DNA from: Streptomyces minutiscleroticus
GTDB lineage: Bacteria > Actinomycetota > Actinomycetes > Streptomycetales > Streptomycetaceae
Length of the DNA: 64,000 bases
Direction: 5' to 3'
Assembly: GCF_014650875.1 (NCBI RefSeq)
Contig: NZ_BMVU01000017.1
Coordinates: forward strand, 62,001-126,000
Made by a program: the position numbers and the translations under genes. Shown piece by piece: positions 17,613 to 26,981 of this stretch (positions are counted from its first letter, which is position 1; each line of letters starts with the position of its first letter). The notes under the pieces are model-generated. The model had not been told where the DNA came from. It searched no databases and worked only from the letters and a program-made list of their open reading frames with translations.

Positions 17613-19125
17613 CGGTGACCTCCTCGGCGAGTTCGCGCAGCGCGGCCCTGTCGGTCTTGCCGTTGGCGTTGCGGGGCAGGGAGTCGAGGTGCAGGAAGCG
17701 TCGGGGGACGAGGTGGATCGGCAGCGCGCCGCGTAGGACGCGCAGCAGCTCGCGACGGGGGACGGGCTGCCCGGTGTAACCGGCGATCAGTTCGGTGACG
17801 CCGGCCTGGGTGATGGGCGCCACGACGGCTTCGTGCACCTCGGGCAGCCGCCGCAGCGCGGCCTCCACCTCGCCCGGCTCGATCCGGAAACCCCGGATTT
17901 TCATCTGATCGTCCAGACGGCCCAGATGGACCAGGTGGCCGCCCTCCAGGCGCACCCGGTCGCCGGTGCGGTAGTAGTGCCGGGGCTCCACCGGTCCCTC
18001 GCCGTGGTGGGCCAGGAAGCGGTCGGCATCGTCCCGGGGGTCCAGGTAGCCGTCGAAGCGCTGCGCTCCGCGCATGCACAGCTCGCCCGTCTCCGCGTCG
18101 ACGAGGTGTTCCAGATGCTCGTAGGGGCGGCCTATGGGAACCGTGCCGTTGGAGGTGTGAGGCCACTGCCGTGGGTCGCGTGGCAGCCGGTACTCGGTGC
18201 AGGCGACGGTGAGTTCGGTCGGTCCGTAGAGGTTGTCGAGGGTGGAGTACGGAGCGGTCGCCCGCCAGGCGGCCGCTTGTTTGTAGGTGAGGGGCTCGCC
18301 GCAGAACACGCTGTGGCGCAGTGTGGTGGCCTTCCGGCCGGCGGGCAGCAGACCGAGCCCGGCGCTCACCGACACCGCCGAGGGCACGGAGAACCAGTGG
18401 GTGAGGCGGCGGCGGGTGGCGTAGTCGACCGGGCTGAACAGCTCGGAGCGGTCCGGTACGACCAGCGTGGCCCCGCCGCCCCAGGTGACGAAGAGGTCGA
18501 ACACGGACAGATCGAAGGTCAGGTCGAAGGTGTGGGACATCCGGCAGCCCGGGCCGACCCCGAACCGTGCGATGTTGTGCTGGAGGAAGGGCAGCACATT
18601 GCGGTGCCGGATCGGTATGCCCTTGGGCCGCCCGGTCGTACCGGAGGTGAACAGGACGTAGGCCAGTCGGTCCGGCTGTGCCTCGTGCGGCGGCAGGTCC
18701 TCGCGCCGTGCGGCCGTGGGCGGTGACAGGACGTCGTCGTCCGTCAGCAGCAGGACCGGGAGACCGTCCGCCCACTGTGGCCCGCCGCGCTGCCACAGCT
18801 CCTTGTCGGCCACCACCACATCGACGTCGGCCAGCTCGCGGATGCGCCGGTTGCGGGCGGCCGGGTGCTCGGGGTGGAAGGGCACCACAGCCGCGCCGAG
18901 CCGCAGAGCGCCGAGGTACCCCGCGTATGCCACTGCGCTGCGGCCGGCCAGCAGACCGACCCGTGCCACACGGTCGCCGCAGGCGTCCCGGAGCAGGGCC
19001 GCGACCGTTTCGGCGGCGCGTCGGAGGCGGCGATAGGACACGTTCCCGGCGGGCAGTTCGACGGCCGCCGCCTGCGGGTGGCGGCCGGCCGCGGTGGCGA
19101 ACATCCGGTACAGGCTGTCGCTCAC
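17596..19125 (-). CDS. Free-standing NRPS adenylation domain
   Basis: 509 aa from GTG 19125, which overlaps the PCP stop (GTGA); a longer in-frame extension runs into the PCP gene. Motifs are LFTSGTTGRPKGIP (A3), NLYGPTELT (A5), YRTGDRVRL (A7), RLDDQMKIRGFRIEPGEVE (A8) and NANGKTDRAAL (A10). The A4 segment reads TFDLTFDLSVFDLF, unlike the usual FDxSxxE pattern. This resembles free-standing A enzymes that load a separate PCP such as the gene just upstream. The substrate is not assigned. Confidence 0.92.
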   Translation of the reverse strand: MSDSLYRMFATAAGRHPQAAAVELPAGNVSYRRLRRAAETVAALLRDACGDRVARVGLLAGRSAVAYAGYLGALRLGAAVVPFHPEHPAARNRRIRELADVDVVVADKELWQRGGPQWADGLPVLLLTDDDVLSPPTAARREDLPPHEAQPDRLAYVLFTSGTTGRPKGIPIRHRNVLPFLQHNIARFGVGPGCRMSHTFDLTFDLSVFDLFVTWGGGATLVVPDRSELFSPVDYATRRRLTHWFSVPSAVSVSAGLGLLPAGRKATTLRHSVFCGEPLTYKQAAAWRATAPYSTLDNLYGPTELTVACTEYRLPRDPRQWPHTSNGTVPIGRPYEHLEHLVDAETGELCMRGAQRFDGYLDPRDDADRFLAHHGEGPVEPRHYYRTGDRVRLEGGHLVHLGRLDDQMKIRGFRIEPGEVEAALRRLPEVHEAVVAPITQAGVTELIAGYTGQPVPRRELLRVLRGALPIHLVPRRFLHLDSLPRNANGKTDRAALRELAEEVTDAVSA

Positions 19126-19373
19126 AGGCCACCTGCCAGGAGCTGTGTCTGGGCGCGCACCGTAGGGTGCCGGAACAGGTCGGTGGCGCGCAGGCCACCG
19201 CCGCTGGGCAGCTCGTTGAGCTGTTCCCACAGCAGCAGCAACAGCAGCGAGTTCCCTCCGGCGTCGAAGAAGCCCACGTCGAGCGGTACGACGTCCGCGT
19301 CCACGCCGAGTGTCTCGGCCCAGGCGTCCCGGACCGCGCCGAGCAGACCGTCCCGGTCGTCCTCTCTCACCAC
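19122..19373 (-). CDS. Free-standing peptidyl carrier protein
   Basis: 83 aa with the phosphopantetheine site FFDAGGNSLLLLL (Ser42). AAAGGAGG lies 7 bp before GTG 19373, so this start is preferred. An alternative GTG at 19406 overlaps the upstream C-domain stop (GTGA) and would add 11 residues whose codons contain the RBS. It is the probable partner of the free A domain with which it overlaps. The run of leucines after the serine is unusual. Confidence 0.88.
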   Translation of the reverse strand: MVREDDRDGLLGAVRDAWAETLGVDADVVPLDVGFFDAGGNSLLLLLLWEQLNELPSGGGLRATDLFRHPTVRAQTQLLAGGL

Positions 19374-19402
19374 TTCTTGTCCTCCTTTCGTCTCGTGTTC
19401 CG

Positions 19403-20785
19403 TCACTTCATGGCCTCCTGTGAAATCACTGCCGACACCCGGGTTCGCGGGGCGGCGGTCACCGCGTCGAGCAGCCGCTCGTAGTGCGCGGCGGCTTGCG
19501 CGATCGTGGTGGCGTCGAACAGATCGCGGTCGTACTCCCAGATGAATTCGATGTCCCGTTGCCGCTGCGGCCCGCGCCCTACGGCGGTCTGTTCCGCGTA
19601 CGGGATCGCGATGACGTTCAGGTCGGCCTTGGCGCTGCCGTTGGTGAGGCCGGGGGTCACAACCGCGGTGAGACCCGGCATGCTGACCGGGCGCAGGGGT
19701 GCGTCGTGGAAGGAGAACAGCACCTCGCTGAAGGGTTGCCGGCCCGGCACCCGCGGTGGACGCAGAGCAGTGACCACGCGGTCGAAAGGGATGTCCTGGT
19801 GCGCCAGGGCGCCGAACGTGGCGTCGCGGACCCGGTCGAGCAGTTCGGCGAAGGTGGGGTCGCCCCGCAGGTCGGCCCTGAGGGCCACCGTGTTGACGAT
19901 CATGCCGAGCAGCCGGTGGGTCTCGGGTCGGCTCCGGCCCGCCATTCCCGACCCGACGCAGAAGTCCTTCTGTCCCGACCAGTGGTGCAGCAGCACCTCG
20001 AAGGCGGCGAGCATCACCGTGAACAGGGAGACGCGCTGCTGTCTGGCCAGGGCACGTGCCCGGTCGGCGAGGTGTGCCGGGACGGTGAACCGGGGCGCGT
20101 CGCCGAGGAAGCGGCGCTTGGGGGTGCGAGGGTGGTCGGTGGGCAGGTCGAGATACGGCGGCATACCGTCGAGCTGCCGTTTCCAGTAGGCGAGCTGTGC
20201 CTCGGCCTCGGGTCCCTCGAGCCATGCCCGCTGCCGGGCCGCGAAATCGGCGAACTGCGGTGGCGCATCGGGCATCGGCGGTGAACCGCCGGTGACGTGG
20301 GCGGCGTACAGGGCGCACAGTTCCTCGACGAAGACGTTGAACGCCCAGCCGTCGTGAATCAGATGGTGCTCCAGGTGGAGCAGGACGGTCCGGTCCTCGG
20401 CGAGCCGCAGCAGCCGCCAGCGCACCAGGGGCAGGCGGTCCACGGGCAGGTCCGTGGCGATGGCCTCGTCGATCGCCGCCCGCGCCGCCGTCTCGGGGTC
20501 GGCCGCATCGCGCAGGTCGTCGACGGGGAGTTCGACCGGGTGCGGCGGGTGCACCAGTTGCCGGGGGCCTGCGGGGCCGTCGGTGAAGGTCGTGCGGTAG
20601 ATCTCGTGCCGACGCACGACGTCGGTCAGGGCACGGGCGAGAGCTGTGGTGTCGAGTCTCCCGACGAGGTCGATCCGTGCCTGGAACTGGTAGGCACGGA
20701 TGCCCGGATTGAGCCGCTCGACGAACAACAGCCGCTCCTGCGAGCACGACAGAGGTGCGTGCCAGTCGCTCATGTCCGAATCCAT
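19403..20785 (-). CDS. Free-standing NRPS condensation domain (operon leader)
   Basis: 460 aa from ATG 20785. The catalytic motif is HHLIHDG (residues 140-146); LSCSQERLLFVERL, GMIVNTVALRADL and HQDIPFDRVVTAL are the other C signatures. No strong RBS is seen, and a second ATG at 20773 is possible. It is the first gene of the minus-strand NRPS operon and diverges from the exporter. The motif HHLIHDGW is close to those of acyl- or starter-type C domains, but phylogeny would be needed to say so. Confidence 0.9.
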   Translation of the reverse strand: MDSDMSDWHAPLSCSQERLLFVERLNPGIRAYQFQARIDLVGRLDTTALARALTDVVRRHEIYRTTFTDGPAGPRQLVHPPHPVELPVDDLRDAADPETAARAAIDEAIATDLPVDRLPLVRWRLLRLAEDRTVLLHLEHHLIHDGWAFNVFVEELCALYAAHVTGGSPPMPDAPPQFADFAARQRAWLEGPEAEAQLAYWKRQLDGMPPYLDLPTDHPRTPKRRFLGDAPRFTVPAHLADRARALARQQRVSLFTVMLAAFEVLLHHWSGQKDFCVGSGMAGRSRPETHRLLGMIVNTVALRADLRGDPTFAELLDRVRDATFGALAHQDIPFDRVVTALRPPRVPGRQPFSEVLFSFHDAPLRPVSMPGLTAVVTPGLTNGSAKADLNVIAIPYAEQTAVGRGPQRQRDIEFIWEYDRDLFDATTIAQAAAHYERLLDAVTAAPRTRVSAVISQEAMK

Positions 20786-20849
20786 TTCATGCTCGTGACG
20801 CCGGCACGGCCGATCACTACTGTGAGGTCTTCGTGCCGACGAAGGGTGT
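20786..20849. promoter_or_regulatory. Short divergent promoter region, NRPS operon and exporter
   Basis: Only 64 bp separate the C-domain start (minus) from the exporter start (plus). Both promoters must overlap here, implying co-regulation. No clear -10/-35 hexamers were recognised. Confidence 0.5.
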
Positions 20850-22145
20850 GTGACCTGCGTGTCCGCCAAGCAGGGAAGCGACGACGGGCAGGGAGCCGCC
20901 CGCCGTGGGGGTGTTTGGCGTGTGCCTGACTTTCAGCGGTTGTGGGCCGCGCAGTCGATCAGTGAGACGGGCACCCAGATCGGCCAGCTCGCCGTGCCGC
21001 TGCTTGCCATCGGTGCGCTGGACGCGTCCGCCACCGAGCTCGGCTTCCTCAGCGGTGCCCGCATGCTGCCGTTCCTGGTGCTCGCCCTGCCCGCGGGCGC
21101 GTTGCTGGACCGGATCCGCCGGCTGCCGGTCCTCGTGGTCTCCGATGTGTGCCGGGCGCTGCTCCTGGCGAGCGTGCCCGTGGCGTACGCCTTGGACCTG
21201 CTCACGTTCGTCCAGCTGTATCTCGCCGTCCTGCTCGTCGGCGTCTTCACCGTGGCGTTCGATGTCGCCTACCAGAGCTATCTGCCCACGCTGGTGAGGC
21301 GCGAGGACCTCGCCGACGCCAACGCCAGGCTGACCGCCAGCGCCTCGGCGGCCGAGTTGGCCGGCCCGGCCGCTGCCGGTGTCCTGGCCGGGCTGCTGGG
21401 CGCGGCCGCGACCGTGCTGCTGGACGCCCTCAGCTTCCTCGTCTCGGGCCTGCTCTGCCGTGCCGTCCGGCACCGCGAGCCCGCACCGGAGCCCTCCGCC
21501 GGGGTTCGGAGGTCGCTGCGCAAGGAGGTGGGCGAGGGACTCGGCTTCGTGCTGCGCCACCCCGTCCTGCGCGCCGTGGCGGGCTGCGCCGCCCTGCTCA
21601 ACCTCGGTTCGTCGATGCTGACGGTGCTGGTGACGCTGTACATGGTGCGTGAGCTGCACTACTCCTCCACCATGGTCGGCGTGATCTTCTCCTTGGGCGG
21701 GGCGGGATTGCTGGGCGGTGCGCTGTGCGCGGGCCGCGTCATCGACCGTCTGGGCTACGGTCGTTCCATCACCCTCGGCTCCGTGCTGTGCGGTGTCGGC
21801 CTGGCGGTGATGCCGCTGGCCTCGCCGGAGCTGAGCCTTCCGTTCCTGCTCGGTGGTCAGCTTCTGTTCGGCTTCGGCGTTCCGCTTTTCAACATCGCCC
21901 AGGTGACGCTGCGGCAGGCCCTCACCCCCGATCGACTGCGTGGGCGGATGAATGCGTCCATGCGGTTCGTGATCTGGAGCGTGATCGCGGTCGGCGGTCC
22001 CGTCGCGGGTCTGCTCGCCGAGACCATCGGCATGCGCGGGGCGATCGTCGTCGCGGCGGCCACCGGTGCCCTCGCCTGGCCGGCGTTGGTGGTCTCCCCC
22101 GTTCCGGCACTGCGCCGGCTGCCGCAGGTGCCCGAGCCGACCTGA
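20850..22145 (+). CDS. MFS exporter (EntS/multidrug-like)
   Basis: 431 aa, about 12 predicted membrane segments. DFQRLWAAQSISETGTQIG at the N-terminus and the LDRIRRLPVLVVSDVCRA loop are typical of the EntS-like MFS_3 group. GTG 20850 is used; GTG 20859 is an alternative with better distance from GAAGGG. Placed between and opposite to the two assembly-line operons, it most likely exports their product. Its stop lies 5 bp from the end of the convergent AT gene. Confidence 0.92.
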   Translation: MTCVSAKQGSDDGQGAARRGGVWRVPDFQRLWAAQSISETGTQIGQLAVPLLAIGALDASATELGFLSGARMLPFLVLALPAGALLDRIRRLPVLVVSDVCRALLLASVPVAYALDLLTFVQLYLAVLLVGVFTVAFDVAYQSYLPTLVRREDLADANARLTASASAAELAGPAAAGVLAGLLGAAATVLLDALSFLVSGLLCRAVRHREPAPEPSAGVRRSLRKEVGEGLGFVLRHPVLRAVAGCAALLNLGSSMLTVLVTLYMVRELHYSSTMVGVIFSLGGAGLLGGALCAGRVIDRLGYGRSITLGSVLCGVGLAVMPLASPELSLPFLLGGQLLFGFGVPLFNIAQVTLRQALTPDRLRGRMNASMRFVIWSVIAVGGPVAGLLAETIGMRGAIVVAAATGALAWPALVVSPVPALRRLPQVPEPT

Positions 22146-22150
22146 CACGC

Positions 22151-23473
22151 TCACGGCACTGCCACCTGTCGCCAGTCGATCTCCGCGCCGGCTGCCCAGA
22201 GCTGTCCCAGCGCGGTGAGCAGAAGCTCCGGTTCCGGACGGCTCTCGAAGACGCCCGGCAGCGTCTGCACGACAGACGCCGCCGCGGGCGGCCGGTCCGG
22301 GTGCTGCAGGGCGAGTCCGGACAGTGTCCGGCCCGGTCCCAGCTCCACCAGGAGCGGTCCGGGCAGCCGCCAGATCTCGGCCGCTTGGTCGACGAACCGG
22401 ATCGCCCGGCTCAGCTGCCTCGCCCAGTAGCCGGGGCTGGTCGCCTCCTCGGTGCGCAACCAGGTCCCGGTCACGCTCGACAGCAAGGGCAGTGCGGGTG
22501 GCCGCAGCGGGAGCGTGTCGAGCAGCCTCTCCAGGGGGCCGGTGAGCGGCCGGGCCATCGGCGAGTGGAACGCGTGCGTTGTGGCCAGGCGCCGGCAGGC
22601 AAGACCGTGTGCGATCAGCTCCTGTGCGGTCTGCTCGATCGCCCCGACCGGCCCCGACAGCACGGTCTGCGCGGGACCGTTCAGTGCGGCGAGCGACACC
22701 GGCCCGCGGGCGTACCGTGCGAGCTGCTCGGGTCCGGCCATGACGGCGAGCATGGCCCCAGAGGGCAGCTCCTCCATCAGCCGGGCCCGCCGGGTGACCA
22801 GCCGCAGCGCGGGCTCGAGGGGAAGCACCCCCGCGACGCCGGCCGCGGCCAGCTCGCCGATGCTGTACCCGGCCAGCGCCGCCGGAGGCGCCCCGAGCGC
22901 GCCCAGAGCGCGGGCCAGCGCGTACTGCAACGCGAACATGAGCGGTTGCGCCAGGACCGTACGGTGGATCTCCTGCGCCTCTTCACGGCGGTCGTAGAGC
23001 GCGGCGAGGCCGGCCGGAGCCGAGCCCGTGCGGGCCGGATCTGCGGATGCGTCCGGTGGGAACAGCACCGGCCGCAGGTTCAGGTCGTGTTCGGCGCTCA
23101 ACAGGTCGAAGCAGCGGTCGAGTTCGCTGCGGAACGCAGGAACGCACTGGTAGAGGCCGGCACCAAGCCCGGTGTACTGGTCGCCGACGCCGGCGAACAG
23201 AAACACGCGGGACGTGCGGTCGGCAGGGCCGGTGGTGAAGACCCGACGTGGATCGCGCCTGCGCAGTCGGCGGGCCGCGTCGGTCGGTGTGCTCGCGGCG
23301 ACCGTGCGGCACAGGGACCGCCGGACCACGCGCGCCGTGTCCGGGACCGCCGGTAGACGGGCGAACCCGGTGTCGTCCAGGCCCTCCAGGGTTGTCACCA
23401 GCTCGTCGGTGGCCCTCTCCAGTTCCTCATGCGTCGGCGCGGTCAGCGTGAGCAGGCGCGCCGGCCCCGTCAC
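22151..23473 (-). CDS. Free-standing (trans-acting) acyltransferase
   Basis: 440 aa from GTG 23473, which overlaps the aaRS-like stop (GTGA). Catalytic Ser204 is in LAGYSIGELAAAG, and THAFHSPMA contains the second active-site His and the HAFH specificity loop. FLFAGVGDQYTGLG and an N-terminal docking-like extension resemble free ATs such as ClbG and ZmaA-associated ATs. It is expected to transfer an ACP-bound extender unit to the KS-ACP protein of the same operon, whose own AT is degenerate. The extender is inferred to be aminomalonyl from its neighbours. Confidence 0.88.
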   Translation of the reverse strand: MTGPARLLTLTAPTHEELERATDELVTTLEGLDDTGFARLPAVPDTARVVRRSLCRTVAASTPTDAARRLRRRDPRRVFTTGPADRTSRVFLFAGVGDQYTGLGAGLYQCVPAFRSELDRCFDLLSAEHDLNLRPVLFPPDASADPARTGSAPAGLAALYDRREEAQEIHRTVLAQPLMFALQYALARALGALGAPPAALAGYSIGELAAAGVAGVLPLEPALRLVTRRARLMEELPSGAMLAVMAGPEQLARYARGPVSLAALNGPAQTVLSGPVGAIEQTAQELIAHGLACRRLATTHAFHSPMARPLTGPLERLLDTLPLRPPALPLLSSVTGTWLRTEEATSPGYWARQLSRAIRFVDQAAEIWRLPGPLLVELGPGRTLSGLALQHPDRPPAAASVVQTLPGVFESRPEPELLLTALGQLWAAGAEIDWRQVAVP

Positions 23474-24672
23474 GGGGCCACCGCCGCGCGCACGTCCTTG
23501 GGCCAGCCGCGCGCGTCCACACCGTGTCGGCACAGGAATGCGTAGGCGAGCCGTTCCAGGCCGAACCCCGCGCAGCCGCTGAAGACGGGTTCGCCCGTCT
23601 CGCCGGTGATGGCGAACGCCTTCGCGAAGTGCTGCTCGTGGTAGTTGAACGAGCCGACGGCGACGTCGCGTCCACCGTCCGCGTCGTCCAAGGGCAGCCG
23701 CAGCTCGTACTTCAGTTTCAGCAGCCGCTGGGACCAGGAGCGCTCCGTCGTGCCTTCCCCGAGGAAGAAGGGGTCACCGGCGACTTCGCACCGGCCGCCC
23801 AGTCCGAGGGACTCCATCAGGGCGTAAGTGCGTTCCATCAGCCTGCTGCGGCAGTCGAGGACGAAGTCCACCGGGCCCAGGAACACGACCTCGCGGATCG
23901 TGAAGTCCCACAGGCGCTCCAGTGAACGGTGGTACCGGGACTCGTGCCGGAACGACTTCCCGCGCGAGGTCACCACCAGCGACGGCGCCGGCAGCGATCC
24001 GTCCGCGTACTGGTGGTATGTGTGGAAGCACATCGTCGGCGGCAGACAGTGGTCGACCCCGCCGCCGTGCGCGCGCAGGCCCTCCGACAGGGTGGCCGCA
24101 CCGCGGCCGGCCCGCCCCATGGTGTCCAGGAAACCGCGATAGCTGTCCACGTCGCCGTGCAGCCGGGACACGAACATCAGCAGTTGCGGAAAGGACTCGG
24201 CGTAACCGGTACGGAGCAGCGCGTCGGCCGGGAGCAGCGTGGGATAGCGGAATTCCTGCGCCGTGAACTCTGCCGCGGCCACGTCTCTGAGCCGTGCGTC
24301 GAGATGGTCCATCAGCGACAGGACCGGTTCGCCGACGGCGATCTGTCCCGGCCCGGACTCCGTGGCGGCGCCCATGGCCAGCAGTTCGTCGAACACGTCC
24401 CGTACCGGACCGGACGCGTCGGCGTGCCAGACCACTGCCGGCGCGGTCCTGCGCTGGCCCAGCACGTCACTCGCCACGATCACGTCCAGCTTGCGGCCGA
24501 GGTCCACCGGGTCGGTGGCGCGCGCCGCCAAGGTCACGTCGACGGCCGTGACCGCATCGCCTGAGGTGACCATGGAGAAGCCGGTGATCGCGTCCGAGGT
24601 GAAGTAGATCCGCCGGGCCAGTTCGTCGGCCAGGTCCAAGGGCACCGGCGTGGCCAAGGGAATCCTGGTCAT
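23470..24672 (-). CDS. Class II aaRS-like amino acid:[carrier protein] ligase
   Basis: 400 aa. It lacks the N-terminal tRNA-binding arm of seryl-tRNA synthetases but keeps a class II core: a motif-2-like FRHESRYHRSLERLW and a motif-3-like GCAGFGLERLAYAF (about 366-379). MCFHTYHQY and SGCAGFG supply cysteines where Bll0957-type ligases place zinc ligands. Family members adenylate a small amino acid and load it on a dedicated carrier protein, not tRNA. The carrier gene is two genes upstream, and ATGA overlaps join it to the dehydrogenase. Serine is the likely substrate by pathway logic; glycine or alanine remain possible. Confidence 0.86.
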   Translation of the reverse strand: MTRIPLATPVPLDLADELARRIYFTSDAITGFSMVTSGDAVTAVDVTLAARATDPVDLGRKLDVIVASDVLGQRRTAPAVVWHADASGPVRDVFDELLAMGAATESGPGQIAVGEPVLSLMDHLDARLRDVAAAEFTAQEFRYPTLLPADALLRTGYAESFPQLLMFVSRLHGDVDSYRGFLDTMGRAGRGAATLSEGLRAHGGGVDHCLPPTMCFHTYHQYADGSLPAPSLVVTSRGKSFRHESRYHRSLERLWDFTIREVVFLGPVDFVLDCRSRLMERTYALMESLGLGGRCEVAGDPFFLGEGTTERSWSQRLLKLKYELRLPLDDADGGRDVAVGSFNYHEQHFAKAFAITGETGEPVFSGCAGFGLERLAYAFLCRHGVDARGWPKDVRAAVAP

Positions 24673-25850
24673 CGCGGTTCGCCTCCCGACAGTGCGCCCC
24701 GCACGCCCAGCAGTTCGGCGAGGATGCCGCGCTGGACGGCGTTGGTTCCCGCGTAGACGGGGCCGCCGAGGGCGTCCCGCAGTTCCCGTTCGATTCCGTC
24801 GTCGGCCAGGTAGCCGCGCGCTCCGTGTACGTCGACCGCTCCCATGGCCGTCTGTACCAGGCTCTCGCTGATGAAGATTTTCGCCATCGTGGCCTCCGGC
24901 AGCGCCAGCCGGCCTTCCCGCTTCAGCCACCCCACCCGGTACAGCAGCAGGCGTGCCAGCTCCAGGCGGATCTTCATGTCCGCGATCGGGTGGGAGACCG
25001 CCTGGAACGTCCCGATGCTCCGGCGGAACTGATGCCGGGAGTTGGCGTGGCGCACCGAGGTCTCCAGCAGCCGCTCCATGGCTCCCACGTGGGCGGCGAA
25101 CATGAAGGACCGCTCCCACTCGATGGCCGAGGTGAAGATGTGGTATCCGGCGCCCTCCCGGCCCAGCAGGTGCGAAGCGGGCACGGGTGTGCCGTCGAAC
25201 TCGACGACGCCCATGGGCGTGCTGCGCAGTCCCATCTTCGGCAGCTCGCGTGCCTTGACGACTCCGGGCATGTCGCTGGTCACCAAGAACGCCGACAGCT
25301 GGTCCTGCGCGCGGGCAGCGCCGTCTCCGGTCCGTGCGAAGGCGACGAAGACGTCGGCGACCGGTCCGTTGCTGATGAAGCACTTGCCGCCGTGCAGCCG
25401 GTAGCCGTCCCCCTCGCGCCGCGCGGTCGTGGTCATGCTGAGGACATCCGAGCCGGCCTCGGGTTCGGACAGCGCCTGGGCGCCGATGAGGGTGCCCGCA
25501 CTGAGCTGCGGCAGGAAGCGGCGCTTCTGCTCCTCGGTGCCGTGCAGCAGCAGATGGATCACGCAGGCCCACAGGTGGTTGTTGACGGCGAACACCAGTC
25601 CGTTGTCGCGGCACCCGTAGCCGAGCGCCTCCAGGGCGATGATCGTGGTCAGCGGGTCCAGGCCGCGCCCGCCGTACTCCCGGGGCACCGGCCAGCCCAG
25701 CACTCCGAAGTCGGCGCACCGCCGCCAGTCCTCCCGGGGAAAGTCGGCGGAGCGGTCGTGGGCGGCCGCGTCGCGGCCGAGTTCTTCGCGGGCGAACTCG
25801 ACGATCTCCTTGCGGAGTCGCTGTTGCTCCTCGGTCAGTTCGAAGTCCAT
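24669..25850 (-). CDS. Acyl-CoA dehydrogenase-like oxidase acting on aminoacyl-carrier
   Basis: 393 aa. ALSEPEAGSD and KCFISNGPVAD are FAD/substrate motifs, and HGARGYLADDGIERELRD is the C-terminal signature. The usual YEGT catalytic Glu is replaced: the sequence reads VYAGTNAVQRG. A Glu in SAIEWERSFMF may serve as base, as in isovaleryl-CoA dehydrogenase. ZmaI and ClbF are the functional analogues, oxidising a carrier-bound serine derivative to aminomalonyl. ATG 25850 overlaps the carrier gene end by 16 bp. Confidence 0.88.
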   Translation of the reverse strand: MDFELTEEQQRLRKEIVEFAREELGRDAAAHDRSADFPREDWRRCADFGVLGWPVPREYGGRGLDPLTTIIALEALGYGCRDNGLVFAVNNHLWACVIHLLLHGTEEQKRRFLPQLSAGTLIGAQALSEPEAGSDVLSMTTTARREGDGYRLHGGKCFISNGPVADVFVAFARTGDGAARAQDQLSAFLVTSDMPGVVKARELPKMGLRSTPMGVVEFDGTPVPASHLLGREGAGYHIFTSAIEWERSFMFAAHVGAMERLLETSVRHANSRHQFRRSIGTFQAVSHPIADMKIRLELARLLLYRVGWLKREGRLALPEATMAKIFISESLVQTAMGAVDVHGARGYLADDGIERELRDALGGPVYAGTNAVQRGILAELLGVRGALSGGEPR

Positions 25851-26116
25851 GCGGCGCCTCCCGCCGAGACCCGCCGGTCCGTCACGAACGCCGTGATCGC
25901 GTTCACCGACCAGAAGTTCGTGGAGTCGAGGTCCTTGTCGTCCACCCGGAGGCCGAAGGCCCGTTCGATCCACAGCAGCATCTGCACGGCGAAGAGCGAG
26001 TTCACGTACCCGCCGGCGAACAGGTCCTCGTCGTCGTCCAGGGGTTCGCCGTGCACGTGCCTCAGGATGAAGTCGCGTATCAGGCGCTTGTCGTCCTCGA
26101 TCGTGTTCTCAGCCAT
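25835..26116 (-). CDS. Discrete carrier protein for amino-acyl oxidation
   Basis: 93 aa. The phosphopantetheine site is GGYVNSLFAVQ (Ser40), followed by MLLWIERAFGL. This resembles the carrier proteins of methoxymalonyl/aminomalonyl pathways (FkbJ, ZmaH, ClbE), not assembly-line PCPs. It overlaps the dehydrogenases on both sides. It is expected to hold the amino acid loaded by the aaRS-like ligase while the two oxidoreductases act. Confidence 0.9.
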   Translation of the reverse strand: MAENTIEDDKRLIRDFILRHVHGEPLDDDEDLFAGGYVNSLFAVQMLLWIERAFGLRVDDKDLDSTNFWSVNAITAFVTDRRVSAGGAAWTSN

Positions 26117-26981
26117 GGTGTGCCTCTCCGAATCCGTAGGAATGGAAGCCCTGTTCCGTCTTCCTGCCGAGCAGTCCTGCGTCGACCAGCCGGCGCAGCA
26201 GCGGGCAGGGGCGGTACTTGGGGTCGTTGAACTCCTCGTGGAGGACCTGGAGCGACAGCAGGACGGTGTCCAGCCCGATGAGGTCGGCGGTCTCCAGAGG
26301 GCCCATCGTGTGCCCGAAGCACTCCTTGAACAGCCGGTCGACGTCGCGGGGGGTGGAGACTCCTTCGTGGACCAGGAACATGGCCTCGTTGAGGGTGAGC
26401 ATCGCCACCCGGTTGGTCACAAAGCCCGGGGAGTCCGCCACGACGACATGCCGCCGTCCCGCCCCCTCCAGCAGTGCCCGCGTGTGCGCCAGGGTCGCGT
26501 CCGAGGTGTGGTGGCCGCGGATCACCTCGACCGTGGGTTTGAGCGGAGCCGGGTTCATGAAGTGCGTCCCGATCACCCGGTCGGGCCGGCCGGTGGCCGA
26601 GGCGACCCGGGTGATGGGGATCGCGGAGGTGTTGACGCCGAAGGGCACCTCGGGCCGGCACAGCGCGTCGAGTTCGCCGTAGAGCGGGCGCTTGACCGCC
26701 CAGTCCTCGGTGACCATCTCGAAGACGTAATCCGCACTGCGGAGATGTTCCAGGTCGGTGGTGAACCGGATGCGGCCGAGAACTTCCTGCGGCGGGCGGG
26801 ACTTGGTCCCCGGGCGGACCAGCGGTGTGAGTCGTACGCTCGTGTCGATGCCGGTGCGTGCGGACTCGAGTGCGTGCTCCGCGATGTCCACGAGAACGAC
26901 CTCGTGCCCGTGCTCGGCGAAGAGCTGTGCCACGCCGCTGCCCATGGTGCCGGCGCCCACGACGCCTATGCGGTCCACCAT
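26109..26981 (-). CDS. 3-hydroxyacyl-CoA dehydrogenase-like enzyme (aminomalonate pathway)
   Basis: 290 aa from ATG 26981. RIGVVGAGTMGSGVAQLFAE binds NAD, and NTSAIPITRVA, GTHFMNPAPLKPTVEVI and PGFVTNRVAM are family motifs with the catalytic His in GTHFMNP. The gene overlaps the carrier by 8 bp and the thioesterase by 16 bp. ZmaG and ClbD are analogues that oxidise the hydroxymethyl of seryl-carrier to the aldehyde level. FkbK in methoxymalonyl-ACP biosynthesis is the other precedent, but no FkbH is present here. Confidence 0.9.
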   Translation of the reverse strand: MVDRIGVVGAGTMGSGVAQLFAEHGHEVVLVDIAEHALESARTGIDTSVRLTPLVRPGTKSRPPQEVLGRIRFTTDLEHLRSADYVFEMVTEDWAVKRPLYGELDALCRPEVPFGVNTSAIPITRVASATGRPDRVIGTHFMNPAPLKPTVEVIRGHHTSDATLAHTRALLEGAGRRHVVVADSPGFVTNRVAMLTLNEAMFLVHEGVSTPRDVDRLFKECFGHTMGPLETADLIGLDTVLLSLQVLHEEFNDPKYRPCPLLRRLVDAGLLGRKTEQGFHSYGFGEAHHG

